A DNA stretch of 64,000 nt. It comes from Aradus depressus. Taxonomy: Eukaryota; Arthropoda; Insecta; Hemiptera; Aradidae. A model generated the notes under the pieces. It was given only the letters and a program-made list of their open reading frames with translations. It was not told where the DNA came from and did not search any database. Location: positions 40,193,087 to 40,257,086 of the forward strand of contig OY759216.1 of the NCBI GenBank assembly GCA_963662175.1, written 5' to 3'. This document shows positions 27,001-42,000 of this stretch, piece by piece; position 1 is the first letter of the stretch, and each line of letters opens with the position of its first letter. A program made the translations under genes and the position numbers.

Positions 27001-30000
27001 TTTTCATTTATGTGGACAGTAACTATGTACCATTAAAGTAAAAAAAATTTAACTCATGACCTTGTTGTATGGAAAACGGAAGGGCTATTGATGCCTACAG
27101 GAGTTAGCCAATGAGAGTGCATCCCTCTAATCACATTGAGGATGACTCATGGTGTCCTGTTGTCCTTGGCTCAGTTCTTGAAAACATTACTGTCGTTAAT
27201 TTTTTCAAGATTGTATTATTTATTTTTGGTCCTATAAAAGTAAAAGTTATTATCTATAAATATTTTATTGCTACAATTAATAAGTTGAATGTTTACGTTA
27301 ATAAAACTGACCACCTCCATTCCATGTTTACACTATTTCTGAAACATTGGAAACTAAAAAATCAGATAGTTTTTTCTTTTGAAGGAAGAAAAAATGGAGA
27401 GGGTGGGCTCGAGGTTCTTTCAAAAAGTTTTTCACTTTTTTTTTTTTTTGACTAATGTTTCGAAGGGTTTTGTTTTTATTTTTCTCGAGGTTGAGAATTG
27501 TAGATAAAAATGTTTACAATCTATGACAGAACCTCGAGCCCTTCTCCATCAAGTACTATTGTCTCTACATAGATCTGTGCCTAACGATATATTTTTTAAA
27601 CATATTAAAGTTGATTATAATTTTCTATTGTTTTCAGAGAGTCGTATCAAGGATGTTTCGACCAATTGAACCCTATCATTGGTCTGACGGTCTGCGGGGA
27701 GGTATCAGTTCCCTGGGAGAATGGTGGCCCCATCCATCCTCTGCTAGGACCCTCCAATCTGAATGTTCGCATTGACAAGGATGATCCTTCTCTCTCCGTC
27801 TACCATTTCAGAGCCTTCTACGACCACAAAGAAGGTAAGCAGCACATTACTAACCATTTTCAGGAACTCTTGTTCAGTTTGGTCTTGGAGTAGTTGAAAT
27901 GCAACAACGATAGCAATGAAGATCCAATCAGCTAAAAGGTCAACTAATTAACTTCTATATACGATATTTTGTGAATAGGTCATTTCGCAACACTGTTTGA
28001 ACCATGGATTGTCCATTCCATGGTTTGTGGCTATTCCCTTTTAAACTACTACACATTTATGAAAACTGACACTATTGCAGAGATATTGTGAAATAATTCA
28101 AATGAACTTAAATGAAATAAAACATAAGTTTATTAGTGGAATTGTCTAATTTCACATAATATATATACATGGGAGTACTTTCGGTATTTCTACCATCCTC
28201 AGCCAAAAGCGTAAGAGATGTCTTATTAGACAATACCACTAATAAACTTATGTTTTACTACACATTTAGCTACAACACTATCAAAAATAAATCGTGACAT
28301 AACCTAGGAATAGTAAAGTAAAGCAGAAATTGAGAAAATCAGCCAAGTGGAGCTGGGCGAAAATTGGAGGAGCGTTGTATTACATAGATGCTTTACATTT
28401 AATGTAAATAGTCGAAATAAGTACCGATAAGAAAAATAGAATATCTTTAAAAAAAATAGCATTTTAGTTTGGAGGCTTCAACTACGAGGTCATATCGCCT
28501 ACTACCAGAGTGTTATTTCATGACTCAGGTGGACATGAACCCATGAGCCCGACTCTACTGTGGCAATAATAAATTGTGCCTATCAAGGTTTACTCACCTA
28601 GAATAGCGGTCTTTAAGGTGTACCTGACATCGTACAGGCTCGGGACCATCGCTTAACGTACCATCCGATGGGCGGCCATTGGTCGGGTTCCTAACTCACA
28701 ATCTTGAGCTCAGTTGGCAAGCAGAACCTCTGAACTTCCGGCGCCCTCAATTACATTTTATATTATAATCCCGTTTAATTTCTTACAACTACTCCTATTC
28801 ATTGTTAGCGGTAATTTACGAAACTCTGTATCACCCCAACCAAAAGTCTTCTCGCAGTTTATATATTTTTAATATTTGTATAAGAATTGATGAAAATTTC
28901 TGACTGCGATTCCTTCCCTAAAATCCATAGTAAAATATACCGATCAAACATTATAATAACCTACTCGAGAGGCATTCAGCCAGGTTAATATTGTTTCATG
29001 TAATGACTGAAAGAGCTTATTCTTGGAAATGTATCTAATTTGTGTATCTTATCTATTGCAGACTCTCATGCTCGTTCCTTTGAGGTGCTCCTGGATACGC
29101 CCGGCTCCAAGACCAGCAGAAAGTTGAGTTTATCTGTTGAAGGATCTATCCAGGAACCAAAGCGGTATCTCCTCATCAACGCAAACTCTCCATGGACCAA
29201 CCTTCTTCTTGACAGTACGTTGACGAGATTCAAAATGTTTAAAATGAACTTTTCTTCGATCATATTTTGAATTGAAAAGCAACAGATATTTTTTAACATT
29301 TTTTTTTTGTTTTAGGTAACGTAGTAGATACGAACAAAGAGAAATCGATCAATGCCAAACTGATTCAAGACGGAACAGAGTATGTTCTGCGAGCAGGTCT
29401 CGCCGTCGACCAGACTGGAAACAAAGTTCGTTACACCCCTATTTTTGAGTACAAAGCACCTGAAGGATCAAGGAGTGCTCTGATTGGAAAGAAAGGAAGT
29501 GCCAAGCCCAAACAACAGGCCATAGCTACTTCTGGTTAGTATATAATCTTCTTTAAACATTTCGTCGGTGAGTCATATGTTGATACATTCATTACATCGG
29601 CATTATTAGGGGTTTTAAGTCGAGCCTCCTCCTCTGATCCTCCCTTTCCGTTCAGTTAATTCCAATGAAAACTTATAGGTGTCAACCTTTTGGGGTTTGG
29701 AATTTACATATGAAATTTTGTGCCGATACATTCATTACAACGGCCGTTAATAGAGTTTTTGTGTTGTCTCACCCCGAATCTGCCTCTGCTCTTTGACAGA
29801 TTTGGCTGGAAACAGCACACATTCATCTTTTGTGTTCACAGGCACACTTTGACAGTCTTGTGTTGAAATAAGAGATCTTCATTATCAATTAATTACTGCA
29901 AACTGTAATTGTATTTCTGTCTTGCGAAGTCTAACCTTGGCCATAATACTCTGTAAAAAAAATGATACAGTGAAATTAATCTTTTCATTACCCTGGTTCT

Positions 30001-33000
30001 TTACTGTGAGACTTTTTTGATTCATTGAATATTCACAAAAGCATCATAATAACAAGAATGTACGCCATATTTGAGTTCCGATGGTAGGTAGGCTGACCGG
30101 TTTCTTTCATAATTTATAATTCATTAAAGTTATTTTAGTTTCAAGAACAAATTTCTGAATATGTAATGCTTATATGAATATGTAACAATGATCCTGAAGA
30201 CATCAATAACCCAGTGTCCAAAGGCGACTGATGCCTCTAGGCTCATTTACACAAATATGCGAAAATATGCGTAATTTGTTCTTGAAAAAACAATAACATA
30301 AATAAATATAAATTAATTGTTAGTGAAAAATTGTTTTGAAGAATGAAGAAAGTACCTTCACTGTATAATTTTTATTTTTTTAAATAACATTGAGGTAATT
30401 GACAAAAAGACAAACAGGATTGTCTATGCCGAAAAGCAGGCAATTGCCATTTCTCACTTCTACTGAAAACCGAATCTGTAGAAGTCATTTACTTTCTCTT
30501 CATAATTTCAAGGCAGGTCAGCATATTCTTAAGAAGAATTTGGCTACTACCTAATTGAAGAAATTGCATTTCAGTTCTATTTGGACTGCAAAAACGGGTT
30601 GAAATAGTGGTTCTTAGTAAATTTTCGCGGATTTTATACACAATCAAAATTGGAATCTAAGTACTTAGTCTTCAGTTATGATGCATTGTTATTTATTGAT
30701 GAATATTTATTATAAAAATATTATTTATTTAAGTACCAATAAAAAAAAATAAAACGCCGCGTCCGTCATTGAGGGGGAAAAACTGACTTTTTTCTCTACT
30801 TGGCAGACGGCTAACTACATATAGTCGAAATTTCAAAAAAAGTAATTTTTCGGTCTCCTCTAACTGGTAGGGTGGTTGCTCAGGGGGTGTTAAGTAATAG
30901 TACAATTCTACGACATCGTGGTTTACTATGTTAGTTGCATACAAGTTAATTGTTTCTCATGTACTGGCTTTTCTTGAAAATTAGAAAAAAAGAGATAAGA
31001 AACTAGCTGGAGAAACTATTTTGATGAAACATAATCTTCAGCAAATAAAGAGTAGGGAGATAGCAAATATTTTGTCTGATTTATTAACATATTATTGTAT
31101 TTTTTCAGGTTCTGTTACCGATGAAGGCAATGGGGTTTATAACATCCAAGCTCTTACTATTTCAACCCCCAGGTCCAAATACACGGTTGATGGTGAGTTC
31201 ATTTTTGTATCTTTATACAATAATGTATGTGCAAAAATGTTAAGCAAAAACAATTAATAATATTTGTCTTCGAATAACAAATCTTAATAATTTATGCATA
31301 TGTTTCGCTGGAAAGTCGTATATTGGGAAATACTCAGTTTTAAAGTAATATTGCAAAACATATTTATTTATACTTTACTTGAGCAGAGAAAGTATTTAAA
31401 TCGTTAAAAATTTGTATACTCATTTTATGAAGTATTTAGGACAATTTGGGGTCATGGTGGCCGTGTGGGCTAGAGCGTAGGGCTTTGGTTGCATGGACTC
31501 ACCACGAGTGCGGGTTCAAATCCCGTCCGGTGGAGTATTTTTCATAGATAAAACCTCTCCCGGAACCGCGGATGTTTGTAAATAACCCCGGTAATGTAGC
31601 CCGCTCCTGGGGTGCCAAAATCAAAATGGGGGCTACATTCCCCCGACCTCTAACAGCCCTAAGGAAAGAATTTCCATAAAAAAAAAGAATTTCTATAAAA
31701 AAAAAGGCCTAATTTGATTCATAGAGTGAGAAAATACAAAAATCTCAATTGTGTTAGTCCTTTCTTTCGTCCGTATGTCCGTGTAAGGCTGAAATTGTAA
31801 CCACTTGATCTCCGAAAGTATATTTTGTTTAGGAACTGAAACACAAAGATTAACTGAGGATTGGTTGTCCTTGTGGCACCGACTGTATATTTTCTGAAAA
31901 AAAAAACTAGCATGGTTATATTCTTACATTGACAACTTTGTTGTTATGTTCCTACATTGACACCAATACAAATTTTTTTAAAAATTAATCTTGAATTTAA
32001 GAGAGGATCTCTTTATTATGGTAACTTAAACAGTTTGAAATTATGCTATCAGGTACGGTGGGACTGCAAAAGACAGACGCTAACGTTGACCTGAAGGTGA
32101 CTTATGACAAGGAGCATGTGACCATCAAGGGTGCCGCCAAGCGTCTGCCTAATGGAGTCCATGTCTCTCTGGAGGTGGCACCCAGCCAGTTCCCTGACGT
32201 CGGATTCAACCTCCAATGGGACGCTTCTGACAACAAACAGACCGGAATCGTGAGTATAGTCCCGCCAGGGTTTATTTGTGATGATTTCAAACATTTGGCT
32301 AGAAATTATTTTATAAGTTTAATAATTCTCAGAATGAAGTATTTATTAATGGTATTATAAAAGAAAAGAAATTTGAACTTTGTATTATGTTTTTCAGTAT
32401 GATAGCAAATTAATTGTAGTTCATGGACCGGATCCAAAGAGTACAGTGAGCCGTATCTTCGTACGAACCAAATATGAAATATTAAAGGTCAACGGTCAAA
32501 TACAGACATTTGGAGTCCTTCACGAAGGTAAACAATATTTGATTGACATATTAGTTTTATTCTTGAGTTAATAAGATGGGAAAAATATACGGGTTAGTTT
32601 GGGACAAGTGAAAAAATAACATATTATTTGAATAGTTTACTTAAATTATATTTGAATAATATCATCTGCGGATTCTCAAAATGGATGTTTGGGGTTGGTT
32701 TCAGTGAGCTACCCAGTGTTCCAGGTGGAAGGACTCGTCAATCTGCGCTGGACCCCCAGCTCTCTGGTCGGTGCTCTTCAAGGTAAGGTGGACAAGTACT
32801 CCGCCAAAGTCTCAGGCTCTGGGACTATCAACAAGAAACAACCTGGCGACTATGCTGTTGTTCTAGAGGTATCACATTTTTTACTTCTATGGTACTTTGA
32901 CATTTTAGCCGAAAGTGTCTTAAATATTCAGAACTGAAAAGGTCTGAGTGGTAAAAGTGAAATGCAAATTGTAAATTTAATCAAATTAATTGACACCACC

Positions 33001-36000
33001 TAAGTCTGAAGAAGATATTGGAAAATTCGCAATGAATGACTGTCTTTAGGGTTGTTCGCAGTCGCTTCTCGGCTTTTTGGCTACAATCAAAGTGAATGTT
33101 CGCAGTCATCAGTACAAGGACCACTACTACAAATAATAATAAATATCTTCATTCACAATAAAGGACATAAACATCTGATAAGAAGGCGGGATTGTCCTTT
33201 CGCATAGATTTAGTTGATTTTTTTTAAGGTTATTTTCTATCTGAACCTTGCCAAATATTAGCTTACAAAAATTCAAGCTTTGTGCGACAAAAATTCCAAT
33301 TTTGTTGATAATCCGTAACCCTAATTTTAACTTGCTTATAGTATATTATAGAAGTACTTATTATTCATTAGAAGTAGTATTATCACGGCACCCAACATTA
33401 TTTAACCAAATGTACCTCGTAGATTCTCCTATAGCATATGAAGTTTCGAAATGATTCAAAGTATATAACTTGTAAATATTCCAGGAAGTTTGCATTTGGA
33501 CCTATCAGCGATCTAAGAACTAGTCTAAAACAACTTTTGTTTATCTGTATTTATACACACAATATGGAGTGGAAGTGTGATGTTTTCTAGTTTTTAAAAC
33601 CCAACCCTTTTTTTTTTTAAATCTACCACAGTGTCACATGTACGATTCATAAACGATATCATACTGATTTCACAAAAAGGAGTAAACCTCACTCTTGCAC
33701 TCCTTAGGCTGCGAGAGAAAACAATGGGGTAACAGGTAAACAAAAAAATGTTTTGAGCTATATAATGTAGTTATTAGACCGCTGATATCTTCGAATGCTA
33801 ACGTAAAAAATGTATACGTTATACCCTCTGAAATGTTTATAAGTTGTAGGGATAGGTACTTACGAGGGATATTGAAATAACTGTGGGTGCCTCCCGAGTA
33901 CAACTGAGTAATTTTTTTGATATGAACAGTCGATAATAATTTTAAAAAACAGTCAAATCTACGTGGAAGGCTAATTTCGTATTCGCCTTTACACCTCACT
34001 TATTTGCATTTACAAAAAACAAGACAATTCTCTGGTCTCTGCCCGTCTCGTGAAGTCTCTATTTTCCTTTCGAATAGAAAAAAGAGTATATATATATAAT
34101 AACAAAGTAATAAAATAGTAAATAACATAATAACAAATGACTCTCCTGGAATGCAATGCAGGCTGAACTGATGGGTAATGAGATTCACCTAAAATCGTCC
34201 CGAGTTGTGAAGAAGCCGAATTTGTCTCAATTTTCGAATGCACTGATACTGAAGCCCGGCGGTACCTACCAGCTGGAGGCCAAGGTCAACCACAAGGTGT
34301 CATCCAACGATTTGGATCTACAGGTGGACGCTGACATCACCATACCCAATCAGGGCAACATCAAGTGAGTTCTTTGTTAGAATATTCACCTATTAACTTA
34401 GATTTGTCTATGAAATCAGTTCCTGAAGTGGAAATAATAATATTATTTAACCACAATTGTTTAGATTTTACTTACCCAGCAGTATAAGGGAAGTTACATA
34501 ATCGGACAAAAAATTGATGCGGAATTTTCAACGGTCAATCGGCTTTGGGGGGAGAGCGAAAACTTAATTGATTAATTGTTGCTACGGAAGTACATAGCCA
34601 GTGATACACTAACGACTTTGTTTTATTAAAATAGATTATTGATAATATTGTAGGGTGTTCTCCACGAATATTTCATATTATAATAATTATGTGGTCCAAT
34701 TAATAATTATAAGCATTGCACTATTATTTTCCATAATAAATTCCCTTAGTGTTGCTTCAATTATTATCTATTTTGCTTTTATTTTCCATTGTTTCTAGAC
34801 TGATCGGAGGTGTCACAAATAATCCAACCAAAGCCAGTGGGAAGCTGAAGGCAGTGATTGGTGATAAAGTGTTAGTTGATGGAGAAGGCAAACTGACCAA
34901 AGGTGCTACTCCCAATGGATCTGGTCGTTTATCCGTTCCCGGATATTTGGAAACCGCAGGCGACTTGGCCAACGATGGTGCCAATGTTAAGGGCTCAGCC
35001 TCTCTCAGACTACCCAAGATTGATAGAACGGTACCAAATTTTGATTTTATAAAATTATTTTTGAGTCTTTTGAGCTTAGTTGAAAACGTTTGTTGAAGAT
35101 TTGTTCTTTTGGAAACTTGGAACACTTAGTTCTTGGGGAATGTTTCCACAATTTTATTTATTCCTTATCATAGTCTGAATTGAAAGTATATTTACAATAT
35201 TTTTATTGTTATTTATTGTTTTCTCTTTTTCCCGACAGTTGGAAGCTAAGGCGGACCTTACAACCAAACCACCCAAGTACGCTGGACTTGTAAGTCTTTG
35301 TTGGGACACCAAAGACCCGTCTAAGACAATCAAGATTCAGACTGACACTTCTGTTAGTGATGGAGCTTTGGATTCAAAGTGAGATTATTTTTTAAATCAT
35401 TTTAGCTTACAAAACTTTCGGTTTTCATATTCAATTATAGAATATATTCCATTTTTTGTTTTCTTCTCTGTCATGCTAATTTTTTTTTTTTTTTCTTTTT
35501 TAATTTCAGAAATACCTTGACATTTAAGGACAAAGTAACTCAGGTTAATGCGAAGGGTAAAGTTGCTAGAACTTCGTCCCAAGGCAGCACAACTGGGGAT
35601 GTTGAGGTAAATTTTTATTATTTTTAAAATGAGTTCCTGGAAATTCAAAAATATAATATATACATATTTTAATGTGTCATAAAAATGATAAAGTTCATAT
35701 TTTGTATTATCTTTATTATTATTATTAAATGTCTGTTTCCCATCATTATATTTCAAAACTATAATAATCGGTCTGCAATTTTTCTGATATTCATGTTTAC
35801 AAATCAAACACAATTATGAGAAAAATTTAAACAAATCTTTCACATTGGAGTTTTGTGTGTAATATTTTGAACTAATTGCTATATTATTTGTCTGACATTG
35901 TAAGAACTCTTTAACTTTACTATTGCAAAATGTCTCATAGACATTTGCGAAAAGATAATAGACGAATAACTAATTTTAGCGTTTCTATAGTTCTTGTTAT

Positions 36001-39000
36001 TTTATTTTGAGGACATTGATACAACTAAACCGAGCTTAAACCTGTTTATTTTTACATTTCCGTTTTATTTCCCCCTCAGGTGGTGCTTCCTGACGGCCAC
36101 AAGACTGGTGTGAAATACCAAGAAAGCAGGAACCTGGAAACTGCCAACCGGGAGGGTGAAGTGATAGTTGAGATCCGAGACCAGGCTCCAGGCAGTGGAG
36201 AGCGATGGGTCAAAGTGAGTGCTGTCGGCAAGAACATCAACCTGGAGAAGGGTACAGTCGATGGACAGGCTGCTCTTGGTTAGTTCACAAATCGTCCCAT
36301 CAAGGACTGTTTATATTTAATTGTAAATAAGCATTATTTATCTGAATACAATCAGGCCATTGTTTGAGGAGAGAGATCGGAATGATTCAAATAAGTTTGG
36401 ATTTGAGAATTTAATTCATTACTAAATGGCATTATAATGAATTGAATAGTTGTGAATGTCTTGAACAAACAACGAACTCCTGAAAACAATCTTCTTTATG
36501 TTTTCTTAATAATGGTTTTCAAATTATTTTTCTTTAAAGAGAAAGTTTTAAATGTTGTTTTACACACGGTTTAATTAAAGAAAAAAAATAGGGAATGCAT
36601 TTTTTTCTGTCTATATTTTTGATTGCGGACCTTTTTGATGGATATCAGAGAATGTTTTCATGACTTGGGTACTTTCGCTCACTTTTCTCCTTTCTTTAAA
36701 AACTTTTTTTAATGCACCTCCTGAGAGAATAACGAATTACTCTACAAAACAATTCTGTGTTTTAAATATGAATTTCAATGTTTCGTCTCCTGACCCCCTC
36801 CTTTCTTATCTGTCTCTCTCGTCGAAGAGAGGTGACAGTGAAGAATTACACCTTATGTTGAAATATAAAAAATAGCAGACACTTCTTGCTTTTTGTGTCT
36901 CTGGCATTTCTTCTATTTTCCATTTATCTGAAGATCCTTGTCCCTTCTACGAATCTCGCAGGCCGCACAGTTTCTGATGTATTTATAATATTTATTATTA
37001 TTTCCTTAAAACATTTTAAAAAAACGTTGAAATAATTAACTTTTTTTTTCAATTTTTAAAGCGTACAAAACCCCCGAAGGAAAGGACGTTAACATCCATG
37101 CCAATTTGAAGAAGAGTCCTTCTGCAACCAAGGATGATGGAAAGACTATCTGGAACATTAACACCGAAGTAAGTTTGGTTTATTAATATTTTAGTCTCAT
37201 TAAGGACTTTTTTTACATATCGCATCGTACGGATTTTCCTTCAATTTCCATCCTATGTAGGAGCTCCCACCACAGATATTTTTCTAAGTAACTTTTCTAT
37301 ATTAGACTTTTTGAAATATCGAAGAATGTTGCTTTGAAATTTTTCCTTTTCATACAGTTTTCATTAAGGCTTTTCTCAGATATGGTTTCAATGAAACAAA
37401 CTGGTAGATTTTCATATGAAACTAATGATAAGTCTGCATAGGATAGGACAGGGATCCACCACTTTTTTGTCAAATTCGTTACTATTCGAAGTAGTGTCTA
37501 CAAACGTGCACATAATTATAACGTCTCGAAGACGAAAGAATATATATATTAATCAACATATATTAAATAATAATAATACCTATGATAGGTTTGAAATGCA
37601 GGTAAATAACTAAAAAATTAGTAAATAATATTAGTTATTATGATTCATGCCTGGGTTTTAACTACGAGGTCACCTGACCTACTACCGGAGTGCTCTTTCG
37701 TTTCTCTGGTGGACATGAGCCCGAATCTACTGTAGGAGTCCTAAATGTCGCCTACCCTAAATCCGGTACATACTCGGATCATCGCTCAACGTCCTCACGG
37801 TTTTTTCACCTCCTAAATAAAAAAAATACGGCCTGGTTTCGAAGGGGGCTTCTGTCTCTGTAATATACGAAGCGACACATTATATTATGTCAGCATTTAT
37901 TATTTTAATGTGTATTATGCCTATTTCCATCCAATACTGATCGTCTGCTGAAAGAAACCGTTCATATTTTACTTTTACTTTTCAGTGGACTATAATTGAA
38001 ATTTAAGCCATATTTTTGGAAAGCTTGTTTTATATTTTTTATTCACCTTTATTATATAACCTCGTAACTCTAAAGTTTTTGAATTTCATGTTATTTTTCA
38101 TTTATTGCACAAGTGATGGTTAGAAGGAGCTTGAGGTTGCTCAGATGCAGTCTCCTTGATTTCGATTGTAGATCCCTCTAATGGAGTTTACCTTTTCAGA
38201 TCGGTGCGAGTGGATCCCTGATAGAGAAGCCCTTGTCTCTGAAGCTGGAGTCAGAAGTGTCCAACGGATGGTTGGCTGTTGAGGATGTGAGTAGTTCGAT
38301 GGAACTGGATCTGCCTCATCTCACCTACCATCTGACGGGGGCTATCGGCTCCGACGTGGGCCTGGACTCCAACGGGAAGGTGGGAGGCACTGTCATCTCT
38401 GGAGAGACCTCACTCCGTCTTCCACAGTCCTCTCAACTCAAGACCCTCAAGTGGGTCACCAACAACAACATCGACCTTGACGATAAAATCAAGGTAAGTC
38501 AATTTCTATTTTGGGTAATTTTGCGTAGATTCGAACAAAAAGTGTCACAGATCAACCCATAAGTAATGTCGGTTTTTGTATTCTTGGATACAAATTAATA
38601 AAAAACTTACTGTGTTAATTTTTAACCAACAATGTATTTGTATTCCGTTTTCTAAAATATTTCCCCATCTTAGTTCTACATTTTCAATTCCCTTCTTAAA
38701 ACACTCCTTTGGGATTAGACACATTGTTACGATATACCCAAACATTGTTTTTTTTTATGTATGAAATTTACCAATTTCAAATAATATTGTCTGTTACAGA
38801 TCAAATCAAACAATGCCCTTCATTGGAATGACAAATTCAAGAGGATTTTAGTTGAGGGACAAAGTGAGGCGAATGGAGCACAGTTTGCTGCTGAGTATGA
38901 AAGCGAATCTGTATCGAAGAGAAGACTTTCCGGAAATGCCCATTATTCAACGTTAGTTACATATTTTTATTTTATTTTTTAAATTAGTTTATTTCCTTTT

Positions 39001-42000
39001 AATACTTTTACCTCACAGTTTTTCCTTTTTCACAAAAAAACTGAGTTTACCTAAGTTTAACTGTGATAACCTAATGAATCCATTCCAAGAATTAAAAGTT
39101 GTCATTTATTTTTCAAATATATTGATAGCTATGTTCAGACATATTCAATAAGGGATAACCTCCGTGATTTTAGACAATTACAAACAAGAGGCCTTCAATT
39201 TAAGTTATTAAGTTTTAAAAATGTATTCGATATTTAAAGTTTTACTGTACAAAGTATGGTATGTTTTTCTTGGCATTTTAGAGGAAGAGTAGTTTTAAAC
39301 GGTATCAGTCACCTAGCATCGTATCAAATTCATTGTTGATAAGTCTTTCATGATGACGATGTTAGTACAATAATTCGATTGGTTCATGAAACAATAATAC
39401 GGGGCTTAACGCTTAGGTAAAATTAGGTAATCTAGTCCCTTAACTGTCAATTACCAACTTGCGATAAAGAGACCACAGTCTTCTTTCACTGTTACTGCCA
39501 AATAAAAAAAAGAAAAAGTAATGAGAATCCGTAAGGACCGAGATCTATCTTATACCAGAATAGACATTTTGCAACAGAACGAATTAATTAGTTTTAGCTA
39601 TCTTTGACGATTTCCTACTAAAATAATGACAAGATTGGAGTTTTTGATTTTTCTGGATTTTGACAGATTTGATAGATATAACCACCTAGAATTGTTTCTC
39701 AAAATTGTATTTTTTATATCTAGACTTTTCGAAATATACGTTTTTCTTTTTTAAAAAAAATTGGACTTTTTTTGCGATGAATTCATTTAAAGAATTGGAA
39801 AATTTCTACAGAATTTATTTGTCTTCAACATTTACATATATTTTCTTTTAATGGATTTCTCTATATTCAGGGGTGACAATGAGCGAGCTGACGCTTCGGT
39901 GGCTCTCAACTGGGAAGGCAAATCTGCCGATCTCAGTGTGAAAGGTGAAGTGAATAAGGATAGAACTGTGGCCAGTGTGCACATCTTTGCCAATACTCCT
40001 GAACAGGGCAAAATCGATGTTCTACTCAAAAATAAGGTAAATATCCTCTAGAAGAATACTGTCACAACTTTTTCTTAATTTTAATTTAAGTTTACAGAAA
40101 TAACTGCATGGTAGAATAGAGTCCCAAGTCTATTTACAAAATTGGAGGGCAGAAGTGTAAAATTGTTCTTTTAATGTCATTATGTTGCCTTTGCTAGAGG
40201 AACAGTGCCGCTTATGAATTGATACAGTGCATTTCTAGTCTTTCTGCTTGAACAACGACATACATCTATCATGACTAATATCATAACTGCAGATGTAATA
40301 AATTACTATACGGTTAAATTGGATTCAGCTAACATTTTGTTTTTCAATTTCTCCTGAAAACGTTTTATTTGTGAGTTGTGGCAGTATTCTTTGAGGTTTG
40401 CGAGATGTAGAGTTGCTACATTTAGAAGATTTTAATCTTTTTGGGGTCCTAACCTCTCAATATTATTTTTACGTTGTTATTACTTCCATGCACGTTGAAC
40501 TGGAAAATAAAGACAAGTTATTTAATCACTCAACTCTAGCATTACATGTTTTCACCTCTACGGTACTATTAATATGAAAAACCTATTAGAAATATTAATG
40601 AGTTTAAAAAATGTAATATTACTCCATTTATTCGATGTCAACATTGGAGCTTGGGATTCCTTGTTGAACACAAGCACTTATAAAACATGACCTAGATTAA
40701 AATAATAACTGAAGTATCTAAGAAGTTTCATATCATTATTAAATTATTAATTAATTTTTGTTTTAAGATTGTCAAACAAGGTCGTGGTCTTCACAGTGAT
40801 TTGACGGTTACCTCGAAGGGCAAGAAAGTGACAGCCAACGGGAAAGTAGAACTGGACCCTGACCATCCTCTGGTTGAGATCAACGTGGACCACCCTGACG
40901 GCAAGTCTCGGCTCCTCTGGAAGGTTGACAAGAAGGTAACTTTTATATACATCTTATTTAAAATTGTTTTAATTGCCTGAACTCATTTGTCAAGATCTCA
41001 ATAGCCATGTTAGTTTGTGATATTGATGCCTATCATTATTTGAGACTGTGAGAATCCAAGGGGTATAAATATATTTTACTGAGGTGGAGATAATAACGGT
41101 TTTGCGGAAGCTTTGATATAAAATCCAAATTACTGTCCATTTATATAAACCTTTTAAAATTTTATAAACTATATTTAAAAACACTCCAGAAAGCACAACA
41201 TGAACATACATACTCTTCTTCACATCTGTCTTACATCATTTTCAAAATAAATTGATATTTTCTTTTAATTTGATTATGATGTGTCGCTCTCTATGGGGTA
41301 ATAATGAACCAATGTTTTTGAACATTCTGATTCTCACAGCTATGCTCATTTGAATACGTATGATCATTTATGATCTCAGTAGCTGTGATCATTTGTGAAC
41401 TATAAGAGTTATGATCATTTGTGAACTCATTTCATTAGCTTTGATCACTTGTGTTCCCAATTTCGGTCTCTTGCAGTTTCTTTTGCATTGCCTAGTCATC
41501 TGATTCAATTGAAGGTATATGTTAAGTCATGACTGAAGATGGTAGCAATACCGAAAGTACTCCCATATTATATATATTTTGTGAAATATAGAATATTTTT
41601 TAAACAAGATACGTTTTTTCTTATTTTCTGATAAAAAAGTATTTGCTTATTTTTTTCTTCAGGGTGATAAACATTATGCTGGAGAAGTTAAAGCCAAATG
41701 GACAGCAAATGGTGGTGGCAGTTTGTCATTTGATTCTGAATCAAATCTTGCTTCCGTGGATAACTTCTTTGTAAAAATGAATGCTGACAGTCCGCAGTTA
41801 AATTTGAAAAAGTGGCATCTGGACGTAGCCAACCGACCTGCCAAGGGTGACGGAAAGAGGATTCAGTTCTCTATCAAGGCTGAGGACAAAGTCATCGCTT
41901 CTGGATCGTAAGTAACAAGTTTATTAACTAGGCTCATTGGCGTTGCCTGGGAGTAACTGCGTTATATTACTTTATCTGTTACTAATTACTTGCGATGTCC

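Noticed and set aside
31450..31535. Real tRNA gene at the family B head
   Set aside because: The 5' and 3' ends do not form an acceptor stem and the sequence continues into a repeat body shared in part with another copy.
34757..35125. 122-codon open frame on the minus strand
   Set aside because: It is the antisense shadow of apolpp exon 25.
35397..35813. 138-codon open frame on the minus strand across exon 27
   Set aside because: Low-complexity Lys/Ile/Asn/Phe-rich translation of AT-rich DNA, with no conserved content, and antisense to a supported exon.
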